Below are positions 55,239-64,000 of a stretch of 64,000 nt of DNA, piece by piece (the stretch's first letter is position 1; the number at the start of each line of letters is the position of its first letter). The position numbers and the translations under genes are program-made. This DNA is from Pirellula sp. SH-Sr6A. Its GTDB lineage: Bacteria > Planctomycetota > Planctomycetia > Pirellulales > Pirellulaceae. A model generated the notes under the pieces. That model searched no databases. It was not told the origin of the DNA and saw only the letters and a list, made by a program, of their open reading frames with translations. The stretch lies in contig NZ_CP011272.1 of the NCBI RefSeq assembly GCF_001610875.1, positions 2,089,988-2,153,987 on the forward strand. The letters run 5' to 3'.

Positions 55239-55741
55239 TAGGACCGGCAGGATTCGAACCTGCAACCAAGGGATTATGCGTACCGACTACGACTTTCGCC
55301 GCCCCTTTCGGGTTTGTGGTCTGGACCATCCCTTCATTTCGCCGGCCTTTGACCCCCGAGCCATGGGCATTTTGCCATGTACCACGTGCCGCCGCCGAAA
55401 TGTCTGCCGTCTGGCCTCTACACCTTTCAGGCTGTCCTTTGCTACCGAACATCCCGCAGACGAATCCTATCTGACGCGAGCTGTTCACATTGGCGAAGTC
55501 ACAACGCTGACTTGGCTCGGGATTAGCATTTGCATCGATTCTCGCGGTGCAAGAAAGCCTTCCCCGAATTTGACAGATTCTACCCAGGTAGCTTCACGCT
55601 AACTGGGCAACCCACTGAACATCGCCATCGCCGCTCTCAAGTCCATCGCATTGTCCGGACGGTGCCGGGCATGGACGTCTCAAGAGCAACCTTAGGCTCC
55701 GTTCCTTAAGTCCCCTGCTCTAACCATTGAGCTACGGTCCC
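55239..55741 (-). tRNA. tRNA-Ile (CAU) interrupted by a group I intron
   Basis: Exon 1 (55741-55709, 33 nt) gives the 5' acceptor GGGACCG, the D arm and the 5' anticodon stem GGGGA plus CT. Exon 2 (55278-55239, 40 nt) gives CATAA, stem TCCCT, variable loop TGGTT, T arm GCAGG-TTCGAAT-CCTGC and acceptor CGGTCCT with discriminator A. Joined, the loop is CTCATAA with anticodon CAU, and the whole closely resembles minor tRNA-Ile(CAU) of bacteria, whose C34 is modified to lysidine. An elongator tRNA-Met is the alternative. The intron follows U33. CCA is not encoded. Confidence 0.9.
55279..55708 (-). ncRNA. Group I intron in tRNA-Ile(CAU)
   Basis: A 430-nt self-splicing-type intron. P1 can be drawn: exon GACU plus intron UAAGG pair with CCUAAGGUU, giving the required U-G wobble exactly at the 5' splice site (U33), and the intron ends in G (55279). 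The conserved core resembles the Azoarcus tRNA-Ile intron: GTCAAATTCGGGGAAGGC (P3-P4 strand, 55574-55557), GTGTAGAGGCCAGACGGCA (P7 and J8/7, about 55423-55405) and GGATGGTCCAGACC (about 55334-55321). It contains no homing endonuclease gene. It most likely belongs to subgroup IC3. Confidence 0.93.
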
Positions 55742-55749
55742 GTGAATAG

Positions 55750-55822
<73 letters not shown>

Positions 55823-55879
55823 ATCGATCTATCGGCTTTTGCCGCGTTCCGAGAAGGTTATAACGCACTCCGGGGATTG

Positions 55880-56623
55880 TCAAGCCAGCCCGACACTTCG
55901 GAGCAAGTCCGATGTTCCAAGCGGTCGGACGGAAGTGAATACTTCGCCGGCTTTCACTCCGATCGCCGTCCCCGCTGCAATGGCGATCCCTCGAACACTC
56001 TCGAGCACATGCGACTTGTGCTCCGGAAACTGCGAAGGATAGCATCGAATGCTTTCCATCTTCTTCTCCAGTGTCCGGGAGATGTCCATCACGATCTCGT
56101 TGGGATATCCCGGCACAGGCGCTCGGTCGAACTCCAAGCGAAAATACAACTGCTTGTCGATCGCGTGAATGGGCAATCCATCGAAATGCTCATCCCATTT
56201 ACTGAGCCTCGCAAAAAAGATGGCGGCGTCGGTGATCAACATGGCTTGATAATGATCCGGCGAGGCCAAGGGTGTCTTGTTTCCAAACCCCACCACCAAC
56301 CTCGGACGATATCGCCGAAATTCCTTGGCCAAGAGAACTCGCTCTTCAAACCCGTCGAACAACCGTCGGTTCGGCAGGGGTAGCACTTTCCGCAACGCTA
56401 CTCCCAACACATCGCCAGCAGCCTTCGCTTCGGCTAAACGAGAATCGGGCCCCGGACTGTTCGGGGTAGGTTCGCCATCGGTCAGGTCGATCATTCCGAC
56501 GCGATAGCCCAACTCGCCCAACGCGGCGATCGTACCCCCGCACGCGATCTCCAAGTCATCGGGATGAGCCCCGACGAACATCACATCGACTTGGTCCGTT
56601 CGCTCGATGAGCGTATGGATCAT
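55880..56623 (-). CDS. PIG-L/BshB-type N-acetyl-glucosaminyl deacetylase
   Basis: A 247-aa zinc-dependent deacetylase. The HPDD metal motif is in [22 protein letters not shown], followed by [10 protein letters not shown] and a later SPDHYQAM carrying the third ligand. This matches the LmbE/PIG-L family; BshB1 of bacillithiol synthesis is the closest named type by pattern (the position of TDGE and the size), but other substrates are possible. Its start overlaps the stop of the dihydrolipoyl dehydrogenase gene by four bases, so they are co-translated, although a metabolic link is not obvious. Confidence 0.85.
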   Translation of the reverse strand: MIHTLIERTDQVDVMFVGAHPDDLEIACGGTIAALGELGYRVGMIDLTDGEPTPNSPGPDSRLAEAKAAGDVLGVALRKVLPLPNRRLFDGFEERVLLAKEFRRYRPRLVVGFGNKTPLASPDHYQAMLITDAAIFFARLSKWDEHFDGLPIHAIDKQLYFRLEFDRAPVPGYPNEIVMDISRTLEKKMESIRCYPSQFPEHKSHVLESVRGIAIAAGTAIGVKAGEVFTSVRPLGTSDLLRSVGLA

Positions 56624-58053
56624 GATCCGGAATGCTTCTTCGGTTTGTAAATCTCTGTCGCCGTTCCGAAGTGAACCTCGCCAGCATTCATCAACGTTTC
56701 GCTGAGCGTCGGGTGGGGGTGAATCGACTCGGTCAAATCTCTCACTTCGCAGCCCATTTCAATCGCCAGAACCGCCTCAGAAATCAATTCGCCTGCCCCG
56801 GGCCCAACAATTCCGCAACCCAAAACGCGATGGGTCTCGGGATCGATCAACCATTTGGTAAAGCCCTCAGTCCGCCCCAATGCCTGCGCGCGACCGCTCG
56901 CCGCCCAAGGATACACCTCGATGTCGACCTTGCGATTTTCCTTTTTCGCTTGATCATCCGTTAGCCCCGCCCAAGCGATCTCGGGATCGGTGAAGACAAC
57001 GGCAGGAATCGCTGCTTTATCAAAGTAAGCCGGCCGACCGAGAATGACCTCGATCGCCACCTTCGCTTCATGACTCGCCTTGTGGGCCAACATGGGATCG
57101 CCAGCCACATCCCCGATCGCAAAAAGGTGCGGATCCTCGGTGCGCTGCTGATTATCGCAAACGACAAACCCTCGCTGATTCACCTTCGCAAGCGTGTTCT
57201 CCAAACCGAGACCTTGAGTGACAGGGCGGCGCCCGACACTCACGAGCACGCGGTCGAATCGTTCGTGCCCAAACTTCCCGGGCCCTTCAAACGCGACTTC
57301 GATCTGATTGTCGACTTCGGCGATCGAGCCGACTTTCGTGTTGAGATAAATACGGTTGTCGAGAATCTTCTTCAACCGGTTGTGGAGAGGCTTGACCAAG
57401 TCCCGGTCTGCACCGGGCAGCAATCCTTCGGTCATTTCGACCACCGAGACCTCGGACCCGAGGGACGCATAAACCGTCCCCATCTCAAGCCCGATGTAAC
57501 CGCCCCCAATCACCAACAGCTTCTTGGGGATATCTTGCAACGCCAATGCCCCGGTCGAGTCCATCACTCGCGATGAACCGATCTGAAACGATGGCGGCAT
57601 TGCGGGTACGCTACCTGTCGCAATAACGCAGTAATCAAACGTCAGCTTGCCACCCTCGGGAATGGAAGGGTCATCACCCTCCAACACGAGGGTCGTCGAG
57701 TTCTCAAACCTGCCTCGCGCACGGACGATCTTGACGTTTCGCCGCTTCGCCAGTTGCCCTAATCCGCCGCTGAGCGTTTCGATCACCTTTTCTTTGCGTG
57801 CGCGAACCTTGTCGACGTCGATGGCAGGGGTGTTGAAGGACACACCCCACTCTTCCGTCAGCTCATGCGTTTCACTAATGACCTTTGCGACGTGCAGCAA
57901 TGCCTTCGACGGGATGCATCCGCGGAGCAAGCAGGTACCACCGAGGCGGGACTCCGCCTCGACAAGCACCACTTCCAGCCCCTCGTCGGCTGCCAGAAAC
58001 GCAGCCGCATACCCACCAGGTCCACCACCCAAAACTACAACAGGTGCGTGCAT
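56620..58053 (-). CDS. lpdA: Dihydrolipoyl dehydrogenase
   Basis: A 477-aa FAD-dependent E3 component of 2-oxoacid dehydrogenase complexes. It has the FAD motif [13 protein letters not shown] at the N-terminus, redox disulfide [16 protein letters not shown] motif [14 protein letters not shown], the FAD-binding ATG block (CVIATGSVP) and catalytic C-terminal HPHPTLSE (His-Glu pair). ATG 58053 fits the family start. No E1 or E2 genes are adjacent. The stop overlaps the start of the deacetylase gene. Confidence 0.94.
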   Translation of the reverse strand: MHAPVVVLGGGPGGYAAAFLAADEGLEVVLVEAESRLGGTCLLRGCIPSKALLHVAKVISETHELTEEWGVSFNTPAIDVDKVRARKEKVIETLSGGLGQLAKRRNVKIVRARGRFENSTTLVLEGDDPSIPEGGKLTFDYCVIATGSVPAMPPSFQIGSSRVMDSTGALALQDIPKKLLVIGGGYIGLEMGTVYASLGSEVSVVEMTEGLLPGADRDLVKPLHNRLKKILDNRIYLNTKVGSIAEVDNQIEVAFEGPGKFGHERFDRVLVSVGRRPVTQGLGLENTLAKVNQRGFVVCDNQQRTEDPHLFAIGDVAGDPMLAHKASHEAKVAIEVILGRPAYFDKAAIPAVVFTDPEIAWAGLTDDQAKKENRKVDIEVYPWAASGRAQALGRTEGFTKWLIDPETHRVLGCGIVGPGAGELISEAVLAIEMGCEVRDLTESIHPHPTLSETLMNAGEVHFGTATEIYKPKKHSGS

Positions 58054-58109
58054 GCGCAACGGCCCCAAAGGTCAGAGGAAACAACCATCCCAGTCGGCAC
58101 GACGACCGA

Positions 58110-58721
58110 CTATCGGGACAAGAATTCGACCACGATGTTGGCGTTCACTGGCAACGAAATATCGCTCGGTCCAGGTTGTCCCAACATCGTAGCTCGCAAT
58201 CCTTCGCTATCGAGCGAAACCCAATCCAACGGCGTCGGAGAGTTGTTGGCGATAATGCCACGGTACAAATTCCGAACCGCTTCGTTGCTTCGGACTTCAA
58301 TCACGTCCCCCGGTCGGAGCATGTACGAAGGACTCGATACCTTCACGCCGTTGACCTTGAAGTGACCGTGCACGATTCCTTGACGAGCCTGTGGACGGGT
58401 CTTGGCAAACCCGACGCGACGCACGACGTTATCCAATCGTCGCTCGCACATCAGCAAGAGCGTTTCCCCGGTGTTCCCCTTCTTGCGAACGGCATCGGCG
58501 AAGTAACGGCGCAACTGTCGCTCACCCAGTCCGTAGTAATACTTGATCTTTTGCTTTTCCGACAAAGCGGTGCCGTAGTTGCTCGTGCGGCGGCTTCGGG
58601 GGTGCATCCCTGGTGGTTGCTCGCTTCGCTTTCCGTAAGCTCGTACTGCGCCAGCGCTTTCATAAAGCTGTGCACCGAAGCGTCGGTTGATGCGGGCCTT
58701 GGGCCCTGTGTATCGTGCCAT
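58110..58721 (-). CDS. rpsD: 30S ribosomal protein S4
   Basis: A 203-aa primary 16S rRNA-binding protein. It starts MARYTGPKARINRRFG, contains EKQKIKYYYGLGERQLRRYF and the S4 RNA-binding domain (MCERRLDNVVRRVGFAKTRPQARQGIVHGHFKVNG, then PSYMLRPGDVIEVR). ATG 58721 is the normal start. It is encoded outside the main ribosomal operons here. Confidence 0.97.
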   Translation of the reverse strand: MARYTGPKARINRRFGAQLYESAGAVRAYGKRSEQPPGMHPRSRRTSNYGTALSEKQKIKYYYGLGERQLRRYFADAVRKKGNTGETLLLMCERRLDNVVRRVGFAKTRPQARQGIVHGHFKVNGVKVSSPSYMLRPGDVIEVRSNEAVRNLYRGIIANNSPTPLDWVSLDSEGLRATMLGQPGPSDISLPVNANIVVEFLSR

Positions 58722-58891
58722 ATGTCTCAGTCTCCTGCTGCGAACTCGAAGGTTCGAAGCGACCAATGGGTAACGGTCGGTCGAGTCCAATTCGTCCAGC
58801 CTGAGAAAACCGCATTCCGATCTGGAACGCAGCCTTGTGACTCAAGCTATTAAGAAAACGAAATGGCCACCGGGAACTCCGGCGGCCGTCA

Positions 58892-59884
58892 ATGCTCGCT
58901 ACATCGCGGGCCCTGGCTCAACCTAATCTCGTGAATATTGCGGAAAAGTATGTTAAATTGCCCCCCCTTCGACAACCCCAAAACCCTGTGAAACCAAAGG
59001 GATCGCGGATCTTGCACCCCACTCAATCGGATTGCCAGTCTCTCCCCCACCCGGACTTGAACGACGCTCTCCAGGAGATTCGTGCTACCGTTGGGGACTT
59101 CTCACCATTCGCCTGCCTTATTCTAGGGAGCGGAATGGGGGCACTCGCGAACGAAATCCAGTCGTCGAAGGTTGTCCCTTATCGGGAAATCCCTGGTTTT
59201 CCTTTATCGCATGTCGCAGGCCACGCGGGAAAATGTGTTTTCGGCTACTTAGGTGGTGTCTCTGTCTTTGCCTTGGCAGGACGCGCTCACCTTTACGAAG
59301 GCTGGGAGCCGCAACACTCCTGCTTCCCCCTCCGCTGCGCTGCCGCAATGGGAGCGACCAGTCTCATCGTTTCCAATGCGTCGGGCGGGATTCATCCCCG
59401 TTTTCGAAGTGGCCAAGTGGTCGCGATCGATGACCACATCGACTGGATGCAGCGATCCCCATTCTGCTCCCGCCACCACCGAGAGACGACGCGTCCCCTC
59501 GGATTGCACGACCGTCACGACGCGTTGTACGACGCACGCTGGCTAGATCTCGCCACCCAGGAAGCCCTCCAATTGGGATTCAGCCTGCACCGCGGAACCT
59601 ACCTCGCAACCCTCGGCCCGACCTACGAAACGCGAGCTGAATATCGCATGTTCCAAAAATGGGGGGCGGACATGGTCGGGATGAGTACCGTCCCTGAAAT
59701 TGTTTTGGCCAAGCATCTCCAAATGCGCTCGCTCGCGTTCTCGATCGTCACCAATGTGGCCAAACCGGACTCGCCCACCAAAACCGATCACGCCGAAGTC
59801 TTGGATTGGTCGCAGCAAGCCCAACAACAACTGGTTCCGCTTATCGAGAAACTCCTACCCCGCATGCAGCAATCCCCGCTCTAA
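58892..59884 (+). CDS. Purine nucleoside phosphorylase
   Basis: An enzyme that cleaves purine nucleosides with phosphate. Trimeric PNP motifs: LILGSGMGALAN (phosphate site), HVAGHAGKCVFG, LAGRAHLYEG, SNASGGIHP and LGPTYETRAEYRMFQKWGADMVGMSTVPEI (purine site with Glu and the MSTxPE motif). From ATG 58892 the protein would be 330 aa, about 50 longer than usual. A GTG at 58989 would give 297 aa and is a plausible true start. Divergent from rpsD. Confidence 0.9.
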   Translation: MLATSRALAQPNLVNIAEKYVKLPPLRQPQNPVKPKGSRILHPTQSDCQSLPHPDLNDALQEIRATVGDFSPFACLILGSGMGALANEIQSSKVVPYREIPGFPLSHVAGHAGKCVFGYLGGVSVFALAGRAHLYEGWEPQHSCFPLRCAAAMGATSLIVSNASGGIHPRFRSGQVVAIDDHIDWMQRSPFCSRHHRETTRPLGLHDRHDALYDARWLDLATQEALQLGFSLHRGTYLATLGPTYETRAEYRMFQKWGADMVGMSTVPEIVLAKHLQMRSLAFSIVTNVAKPDSPTKTDHAEVLDWSQQAQQQLVPLIEKLLPRMQQSPL

Positions 59885-59966
59885 ACGTATCGCGCTACCG
59901 CGAGATGCACTCGCTGAACCTGCGTCAACAAACAATTGACCGGAACCAAACGCTTCACCGAACTTT

Positions 59967-60713
59967 TTACCAATACCTCTCCAATACGTAATGCCCGGGA
60001 GCCGCTGATTTGTGCTTGCGCATCCCGCGATCTTTCAACAGCGTCTCCATATCGTCGAGCATTTGAGGGTTCCCGCAGAGCATCACTACTCCGTCTCCCT
60101 CGACCAGCCTCGCCCCCGCTTGCTCCTCGAGCACTCCGCTTTCGATGGTGTGCGTGATGCGACCGTGCAAACAGCCTTCGCGTTGTTGTCGGGAAAGAAT
60201 AGGCAAAAACTGGAACCGTTCTCCATGCATAGCGTGGTAGGCAGCAAGCTCGTCCAGATAGGCAAGATCCGTTTCGAGCCTCACCCCATGCACCAATACC
60301 ACTCTTGCATACCGCGTCCAAATAGTCGCATCGCGCAGCATAGCAATATAAGGAGCCAATCCAGTTCCCGTCGCGACCAGCCACAAACAAGGAGCATCCG
60401 GAACATGCGACAACGTAAAACTTCCTGTCGCTTTCACCGAAACGTCGATGGCGTCCCCTTCGGAAAGATTCCACAGTTTCGGCGTTAACTCTCCCTCGTC
60501 GACGCGAACGATAAAAAAATCCAAACTCTCTCCGTGCGGCGAAGCTACGGAGTAAGGTCGATGCAAATGCTTATCCGGCAGCGGAAGACCCACTTGCAAA
60601 AACTGACCGGGCTCAAATGGCGCAACTCCGGGGCAACTAATGGTTAAGGTAAAGAGCCCTTCCGACCAAATATGTTTTCGTTCCACCCTCCCAGTAATCC
60701 ATTGCAATGCCAT
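59967..60713 (-). CDS. fpr: Ferredoxin/flavodoxin-NADP+ reductase
   Basis: A 248-aa FAD enzyme of the bacterial Fpr type. FAD motif RPYSVASPHGE, followed by GELTPKLWNLSEGD; NADP motif LVATGTGLAPYIAML; C-terminal GVVMLCGNPQMLDDMETLLKDRG and end HYVLERYW (aromatic C-terminus stacking on FAD). ATG 60713 is the family start; 21 further codons are open upstream. It transfers electrons between NADPH and ferredoxin or flavodoxin. Confidence 0.92.
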   Translation of the reverse strand: MALQWITGRVERKHIWSEGLFTLTISCPGVAPFEPGQFLQVGLPLPDKHLHRPYSVASPHGESLDFFIVRVDEGELTPKLWNLSEGDAIDVSVKATGSFTLSHVPDAPCLWLVATGTGLAPYIAMLRDATIWTRYARVVLVHGVRLETDLAYLDELAAYHAMHGERFQFLPILSRQQREGCLHGRITHTIESGVLEEQAGARLVEGDGVVMLCGNPQMLDDMETLLKDRGMRKHKSAAPGHYVLERYW

Positions 60714-60952
60714 AACTTTGTCCTGAGTCCCAAGGTTTCCAGCCGACACCCAACACTGAGCATGAACCGCCATCAATCTTCCCCAACGACGCCCGCTATG
60801 GTAGCGAAATCACCCCAACTCCGAACGGTTCGTGTCCGATTGTTGTTGGAAATTGCCGGTTTTCTGGGATAGAATGAGAGGGTTCGCGGATCCTTCTCCA
60901 CTTACCCGCCACTCCCCACCCACGAAGACTTCCTCCCTCCCTTTCGGCTTCT

Positions 60953-63547
60953 ATGTTTCAACGAGCAACCTCTTCGATGCGGCCCACCTTGTACCGGTCG
61001 ACTTTGTTTTGTTTGCTCGTTGGGTTCGGGCTAACTTCTTTCGACACCGTCGTCGCCTTCGAACCCCCACTTTCTAATCGTGCTATTGATTTCAATCGGG
61101 ATATTCGTCCTATCCTCTCGGAGAATTGCTTTTACTGTCACGGTCAAGACGGTAATAAACGGGAAGGTGGCGTTCGACTCGACCACCGGGACGAAGCAAT
61201 ATCCTCAGGTGCGATCCTCCCTGATAATCCATCGCAAAGCGGGTTGCTGCAGAGAATCCATTCCGACGATCCCGATTTGCTCATGCCCCCTGCGACATCG
61301 AACCGCCGTCTTTCCAGCGAACAAAAAGAAAAGCTCCGAGCGTGGATTGATCAGGGTGCTCCCTATTCCGACCATTGGGCGTTTTCCAAACCAACACGAC
61401 CGACCGAACCGTCCGTGCACCACTCGAACTGGCCCAAAAATGCCATCGATACTTTCTTATTGCACCGCATGGAAAAGGAAGGGCTTGCCCCCTCCCCTGA
61501 GGCAGACCGCGCGACTCTAATCAAGCGCCTTTACGCCGACTTGATCGGGCTTCCTCCCACCCCCGAGGAGGTGCGATCCTTTGCTGCCAATGATGATCCG
61601 ATGGCCTACGAAAAACTGGCCGATCGGCTCATGCAAAGCGAGCATTATGGCGAACGAATGTCTCTCCCTTGGCTCGACGCCTCGCGCTACGCTGACAGCA
61701 ATGGATTTCAGCAAGATGGGGACACGTGGCAGTGGATGTGGCGAGATTGGGTTGTTTCCACACTCAATCAAAACCTCCCATTCGATCAATTCGCAACTTG
61801 GCAGCTCGCGGGCGATCTGCTCCCCAACGCGACTCTCGAACAAAAAATTGCAAGCGGATTTAACAGAAACCATCTCCTCAATGGTGAGGGGGGAGCCATC
61901 GCGGAAGAGCAACGCTTCGTCATTCTCTTTGATCGCATGGACACGACCTCGACCGTCTTTCTCGGTCTCACCATGGCTTGCGCTCAGTGTCACGATCACA
62001 AGTACGATCCAATCACGCAAAAAGACTATTACCGTTTGATGGATGCGTTCAATCGAGTCCCCGAAACCGGCACTCCGCAATTTTTCTCCAAGCGGATACG
62101 AGTCGGCCGCCCGTTTATCGAAGTTCCAAACGAAGAGGTCACCGCGCATCTGGCAACCGTCGACGCTCAACTTGCCGAACTGGATCAGAAATTGCGTCCG
62201 CTCCTCGATGCAGCCTTCCAAGGTTGGAAGACCGGCATATTGACCGATCAGCGCCCAACCGAGTCCAAGGGACTGCCAGAATCGGTCTTGAAACTGCTTG
62301 CAAAGGAAGCAAACCAGCGATCGGACGACGAGAAAAAGAACCTCGACACCGAGTTCCGCAAACACTTCGACGCGAAAGTCAAAGACTCGTTAGCCGACAA
62401 ACTACCATGGCTCTCGGATGCCAACAGGCTTCGCAAAGAACGATCCGATTACGTCGCCGATCAAATGCCTCGCCCCATGGTCATGAGCGATGACCAACCT
62501 CGCGACACGCATGTCCTGCTCCGAGGCGAGTATCTCAAGCCTGATGAAAAGGTAACGTTCAACACTCCGGCCTTTCTACCTCCATTACCAGAAGATGCAC
62601 CTAAGAATCGACTGGGATTTGCTCGCTGGCTGTTTAGCGAAAAACAACCGTTGACTGCCCGCGTGCAGGTCAATCGAATGTGGCAGCATTTCTTTGGGGT
62701 CGGATTGGTCAAGACGTCGGAAGACTTTGGTGTGCAAAGCGAGTACCCGCTCCATCTCGATCTGCTGGACTGGCTCGCAGTCGAGTTTCGTGAAAGTGGC
62801 TGGGACATGAAGCGACTGAATCGATTGATTGTCACGAGTGCCGCCTATCGTCAATCAAGCCGATTCTCGCCCGTCTTGTTGAGTTACGATCCTGAGAATC
62901 GATTTTATGCGAGAGCGAATCGGTTCCGAATGCCCTCCATGATCCTTCGCGATTGGGCCTTGGCCTCCAGCGGGTTGCTGGATCGCAAGATCGGTGGACG
63001 TCCTGTTTACCCCTACCAACCGGATGGAATTTGGGAGTCGCTCGCGATTACCAAAGAACGGGACTTCACCTACCCCATCTCGAGCGGGTCCGAGTTGGTT
63101 CGTCGCAGTCTCTACACATTCTGGCGGCGTACGGTGGGGCCTGCCAACATGTTCGATGCCTCCAATCGCCAAACATGCAAAGTGCGAGTTGCGACGACGA
63201 GCACGCCACTCCACGCGCTCACCACTCTCAACGATCCAACTTGGGTAGAAGCCTCGCGTGCGCTCGCTACTTGGTGCATGCATCAATCTTCCGATCGATC
63301 CTCGCGGTTGCGTTCTGCATTTGAAAGGATCCTTTGTCGCGAACCTTCGGACAATGAGCTCGCGAGACTCGAGAAGGCGCTCACCAAACAAGAGTCCTTC
63401 TTTGCGACTTCGGACGCGGACGCGAAGTCTTTCCTCGGCGTAGGGGCATACCCCGCCGATGAAAAACTCGACTCGCAAGCCTTGGCCTCCTTGTCCGTCG
63501 TCTGCCTAGCCTTGTTCAATCTCGATGAAGCGTTGACGAGAGAATAA
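60953..63547 (+). CDS. Planctomycete cytochrome (PSD1) with DUF1549 and DUF1553
   Basis: An 864-aa exported protein. The signal peptide ([22 protein letters not shown]) is followed by a cytochrome c-like domain with one heme motif (CFYCHG), then DUF1549 ([14 protein letters not shown]...[21 protein letters not shown], with a second-heme-like [12 protein letters not shown] block) and DUF1553 in the C-terminal third ([26 protein letters not shown]). These PSD1-type proteins occur almost always with a DUF1501 gene, which here starts two bases after the stop. The pair is widespread in Planctomycetes and its function is not proven. Confidence 0.92.
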   Translation: MFQRATSSMRPTLYRSTLFCLLVGFGLTSFDTVVAFEPPLSNRAIDFNRDIRPILSENCFYCHGQDGNKREGGVRLDHRDEAISSGAILPDNPSQSGLLQRIHSDDPDLLMPPATSNRRLSSEQKEKLRAWIDQGAPYSDHWAFSKPTRPTEPSVHHSNWPKNAIDTFLLHRMEKEGLAPSPEADRATLIKRLYADLIGLPPTPEEVRSFAANDDPMAYEKLADRLMQSEHYGERMSLPWLDASRYADSNGFQQDGDTWQWMWRDWVVSTLNQNLPFDQFATWQLAGDLLPNATLEQKIASGFNRNHLLNGEGGAIAEEQRFVILFDRMDTTSTVFLGLTMACAQCHDHKYDPITQKDYYRLMDAFNRVPETGTPQFFSKRIRVGRPFIEVPNEEVTAHLATVDAQLAELDQKLRPLLDAAFQGWKTGILTDQRPTESKGLPESVLKLLAKEANQRSDDEKKNLDTEFRKHFDAKVKDSLADKLPWLSDANRLRKERSDYVADQMPRPMVMSDDQPRDTHVLLRGEYLKPDEKVTFNTPAFLPPLPEDAPKNRLGFARWLFSEKQPLTARVQVNRMWQHFFGVGLVKTSEDFGVQSEYPLHLDLLDWLAVEFRESGWDMKRLNRLIVTSAAYRQSSRFSPVLLSYDPENRFYARANRFRMPSMILRDWALASSGLLDRKIGGRPVYPYQPDGIWESLAITKERDFTYPISSGSELVRRSLYTFWRRTVGPANMFDASNRQTCKVRVATTSTPLHALTTLNDPTWVEASRALATWCMHQSSDRSSRLRSAFERILCREPSDNELARLEKALTKQESFFATSDADAKSFLGVGAYPADEKLDSQALASLSVVCLALFNLDEALTRE

Positions 63548-63549
63548 CC

Positions 63550-64000
63550 ATGAACCCATACGGTCTTCCCATCGACCCATCTCTCGTCGCGGAGAACATC
63601 GCTCGAGTAACGCGCCGGCAATTGTTCGGACGCAGTGCCTGCGGTGTTGGAGCCGCGGCATTGGCGAGCCTGTTCGAGTCACAGGCCCAAGCGGACGATC
63701 GAGCGACTGCGACGGGGAACGGAAACAAGAACGAGAATCGCGGGCTTCCCGATCTGCCTCACTTTCCCGCGAAGGCTAAACGTGTCGTCGTCCTATGGCA
63801 GGGAGGTGGCTCGTCGCACGTGGATTTGTTCGACGACAAGCCGGTCATGCACGAAATGGCGATGAAGGAAATTCCGGATAGCATTCGAGGGACGACGCGG
63901 CTTTCGACTATGACCAGCGGTAACGGAAAGTGGCCGTGCGTCCCCGCCATCAAACCTTTCCAGTCTTACGGTCAATCGGGAATGCGATTGAGTTCGATGC
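63550..64000 (+). CDS. DUF1501 protein, cut by window edge
   Basis: At least 150 residues are visible. The Tat-type leader TRRQLFGRSACGVGAAALASL contains the twin arginine, and the mature domain starts PAKAKRVVVLWQGGGSSHVDLFDDKP, the DUF1501 signature resembling alkaline-phosphatase-fold enzymes (sulfatase superfamily). It starts two bases behind the DUF1549/1553 gene and continues past base 64000. Confidence 0.92.
   Translation, partial: MNPYGLPIDPSLVAENIARVTRRQLFGRSACGVGAAALASLFESQAQADDRATATGNGNKNENRGLPDLPHFPAKAKRVVVLWQGGGSSHVDLFDDKPVMHEMAMKEIPDSIRGTTRLSTMTSGNGKWPCVPAIKPFQSYGQSGMRLSSM

Noticed and set aside
55239-55741. Possible tmRNA
   Set aside because: The T arm and long gap first suggested tmRNA, but both halves join to a perfect tRNA-Ile(CAU) and the insert carries a group I core; no tag-peptide reading frame or tmRNA pseudoknots were needed to explain it.
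61517-62365. 282-codon minus-strand ORF
   Set aside because: Antisense shadow of the DUF1549/DUF1553 cytochrome gene.

Overview
The window reads as chromosomal DNA of a planctomycete, most likely of the Pirellula/Rhodopirellula group. Two DUF1559 prepilin-like proteins, a DUF1549/DUF1553 cytochrome followed by a DUF1501 protein, BatA-type von Willebrand factor A proteins, a PEP-CTERM protein and many small lipoproteins are all typical of that phylum. Coding density is moderate. Most genes sit in short runs of one to three, many with 1-4 base stop/start overlaps.

Layout. 1-2562: two class C group II introns exactly head to tail on the minus strand, behind the terminator of a 75-aa gene. 3446-11399: an HD phosphohydrolase, a DUF1559 protein with a small lipoprotein, and two overlapping vWA membrane proteins. 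11563-15781: a DUF1015 protein, tRNA-Gln and a two-gene ABC exporter. 15991-19621: a PQQ-propeller protein, a second DUF1559 plus small lipoprotein pair, and a lipoprotein. 19665-31350: RNase R, divergent from a triple-fusion AmmeMemoRadiSam protein, then ClpB, an Uup-type ABC-F ATPase and a Gfo/Idh/MocA oxidoreductase.

31351-39153 is an accessory zone. It holds a PEP-CTERM gene with one internal stop, truncated or decayed small genes, inverted repeats, and an intact AbiEi/AbiEii toxin-antitoxin pair with a palindrome over its predicted promoter. 39154-47714 is a minus-strand heavy-metal efflux cluster: RND pump, adaptor and three His-rich exported proteins. Its TolC-like outer membrane gene is broken, and an IS66 remnant lies next to it.

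47955-64000 returns to conserved content. In order: MobA and DciA; a vWA protein; a Dnmt2-type (tRNA) cytosine methyltransferase; an overlapping HD-GYP/PilZ-like pair; a Ser/Thr kinase; MtnB; tRNA-Ala; a tRNA-Ile(CAU) gene interrupted by a 430-nt group I intron; a PIG-L deacetylase and dihydrolipoyl dehydrogenase; ribosomal protein S4; purine nucleoside phosphorylase; ferredoxin-NADP reductase; and the DUF1549/DUF1501 pair running off the right edge.

The most notable items are the tRNA-Ile group I intron (P1, core and splice sites can be read by eye), the tandem group II introns, the AmmeMemoRadiSam triple fusion, the Dnmt2 homologue with its CFT motif, and a four-repeat His-rich protein in the metal cluster. 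All calls rest on reading the sequence. No database search was possible.
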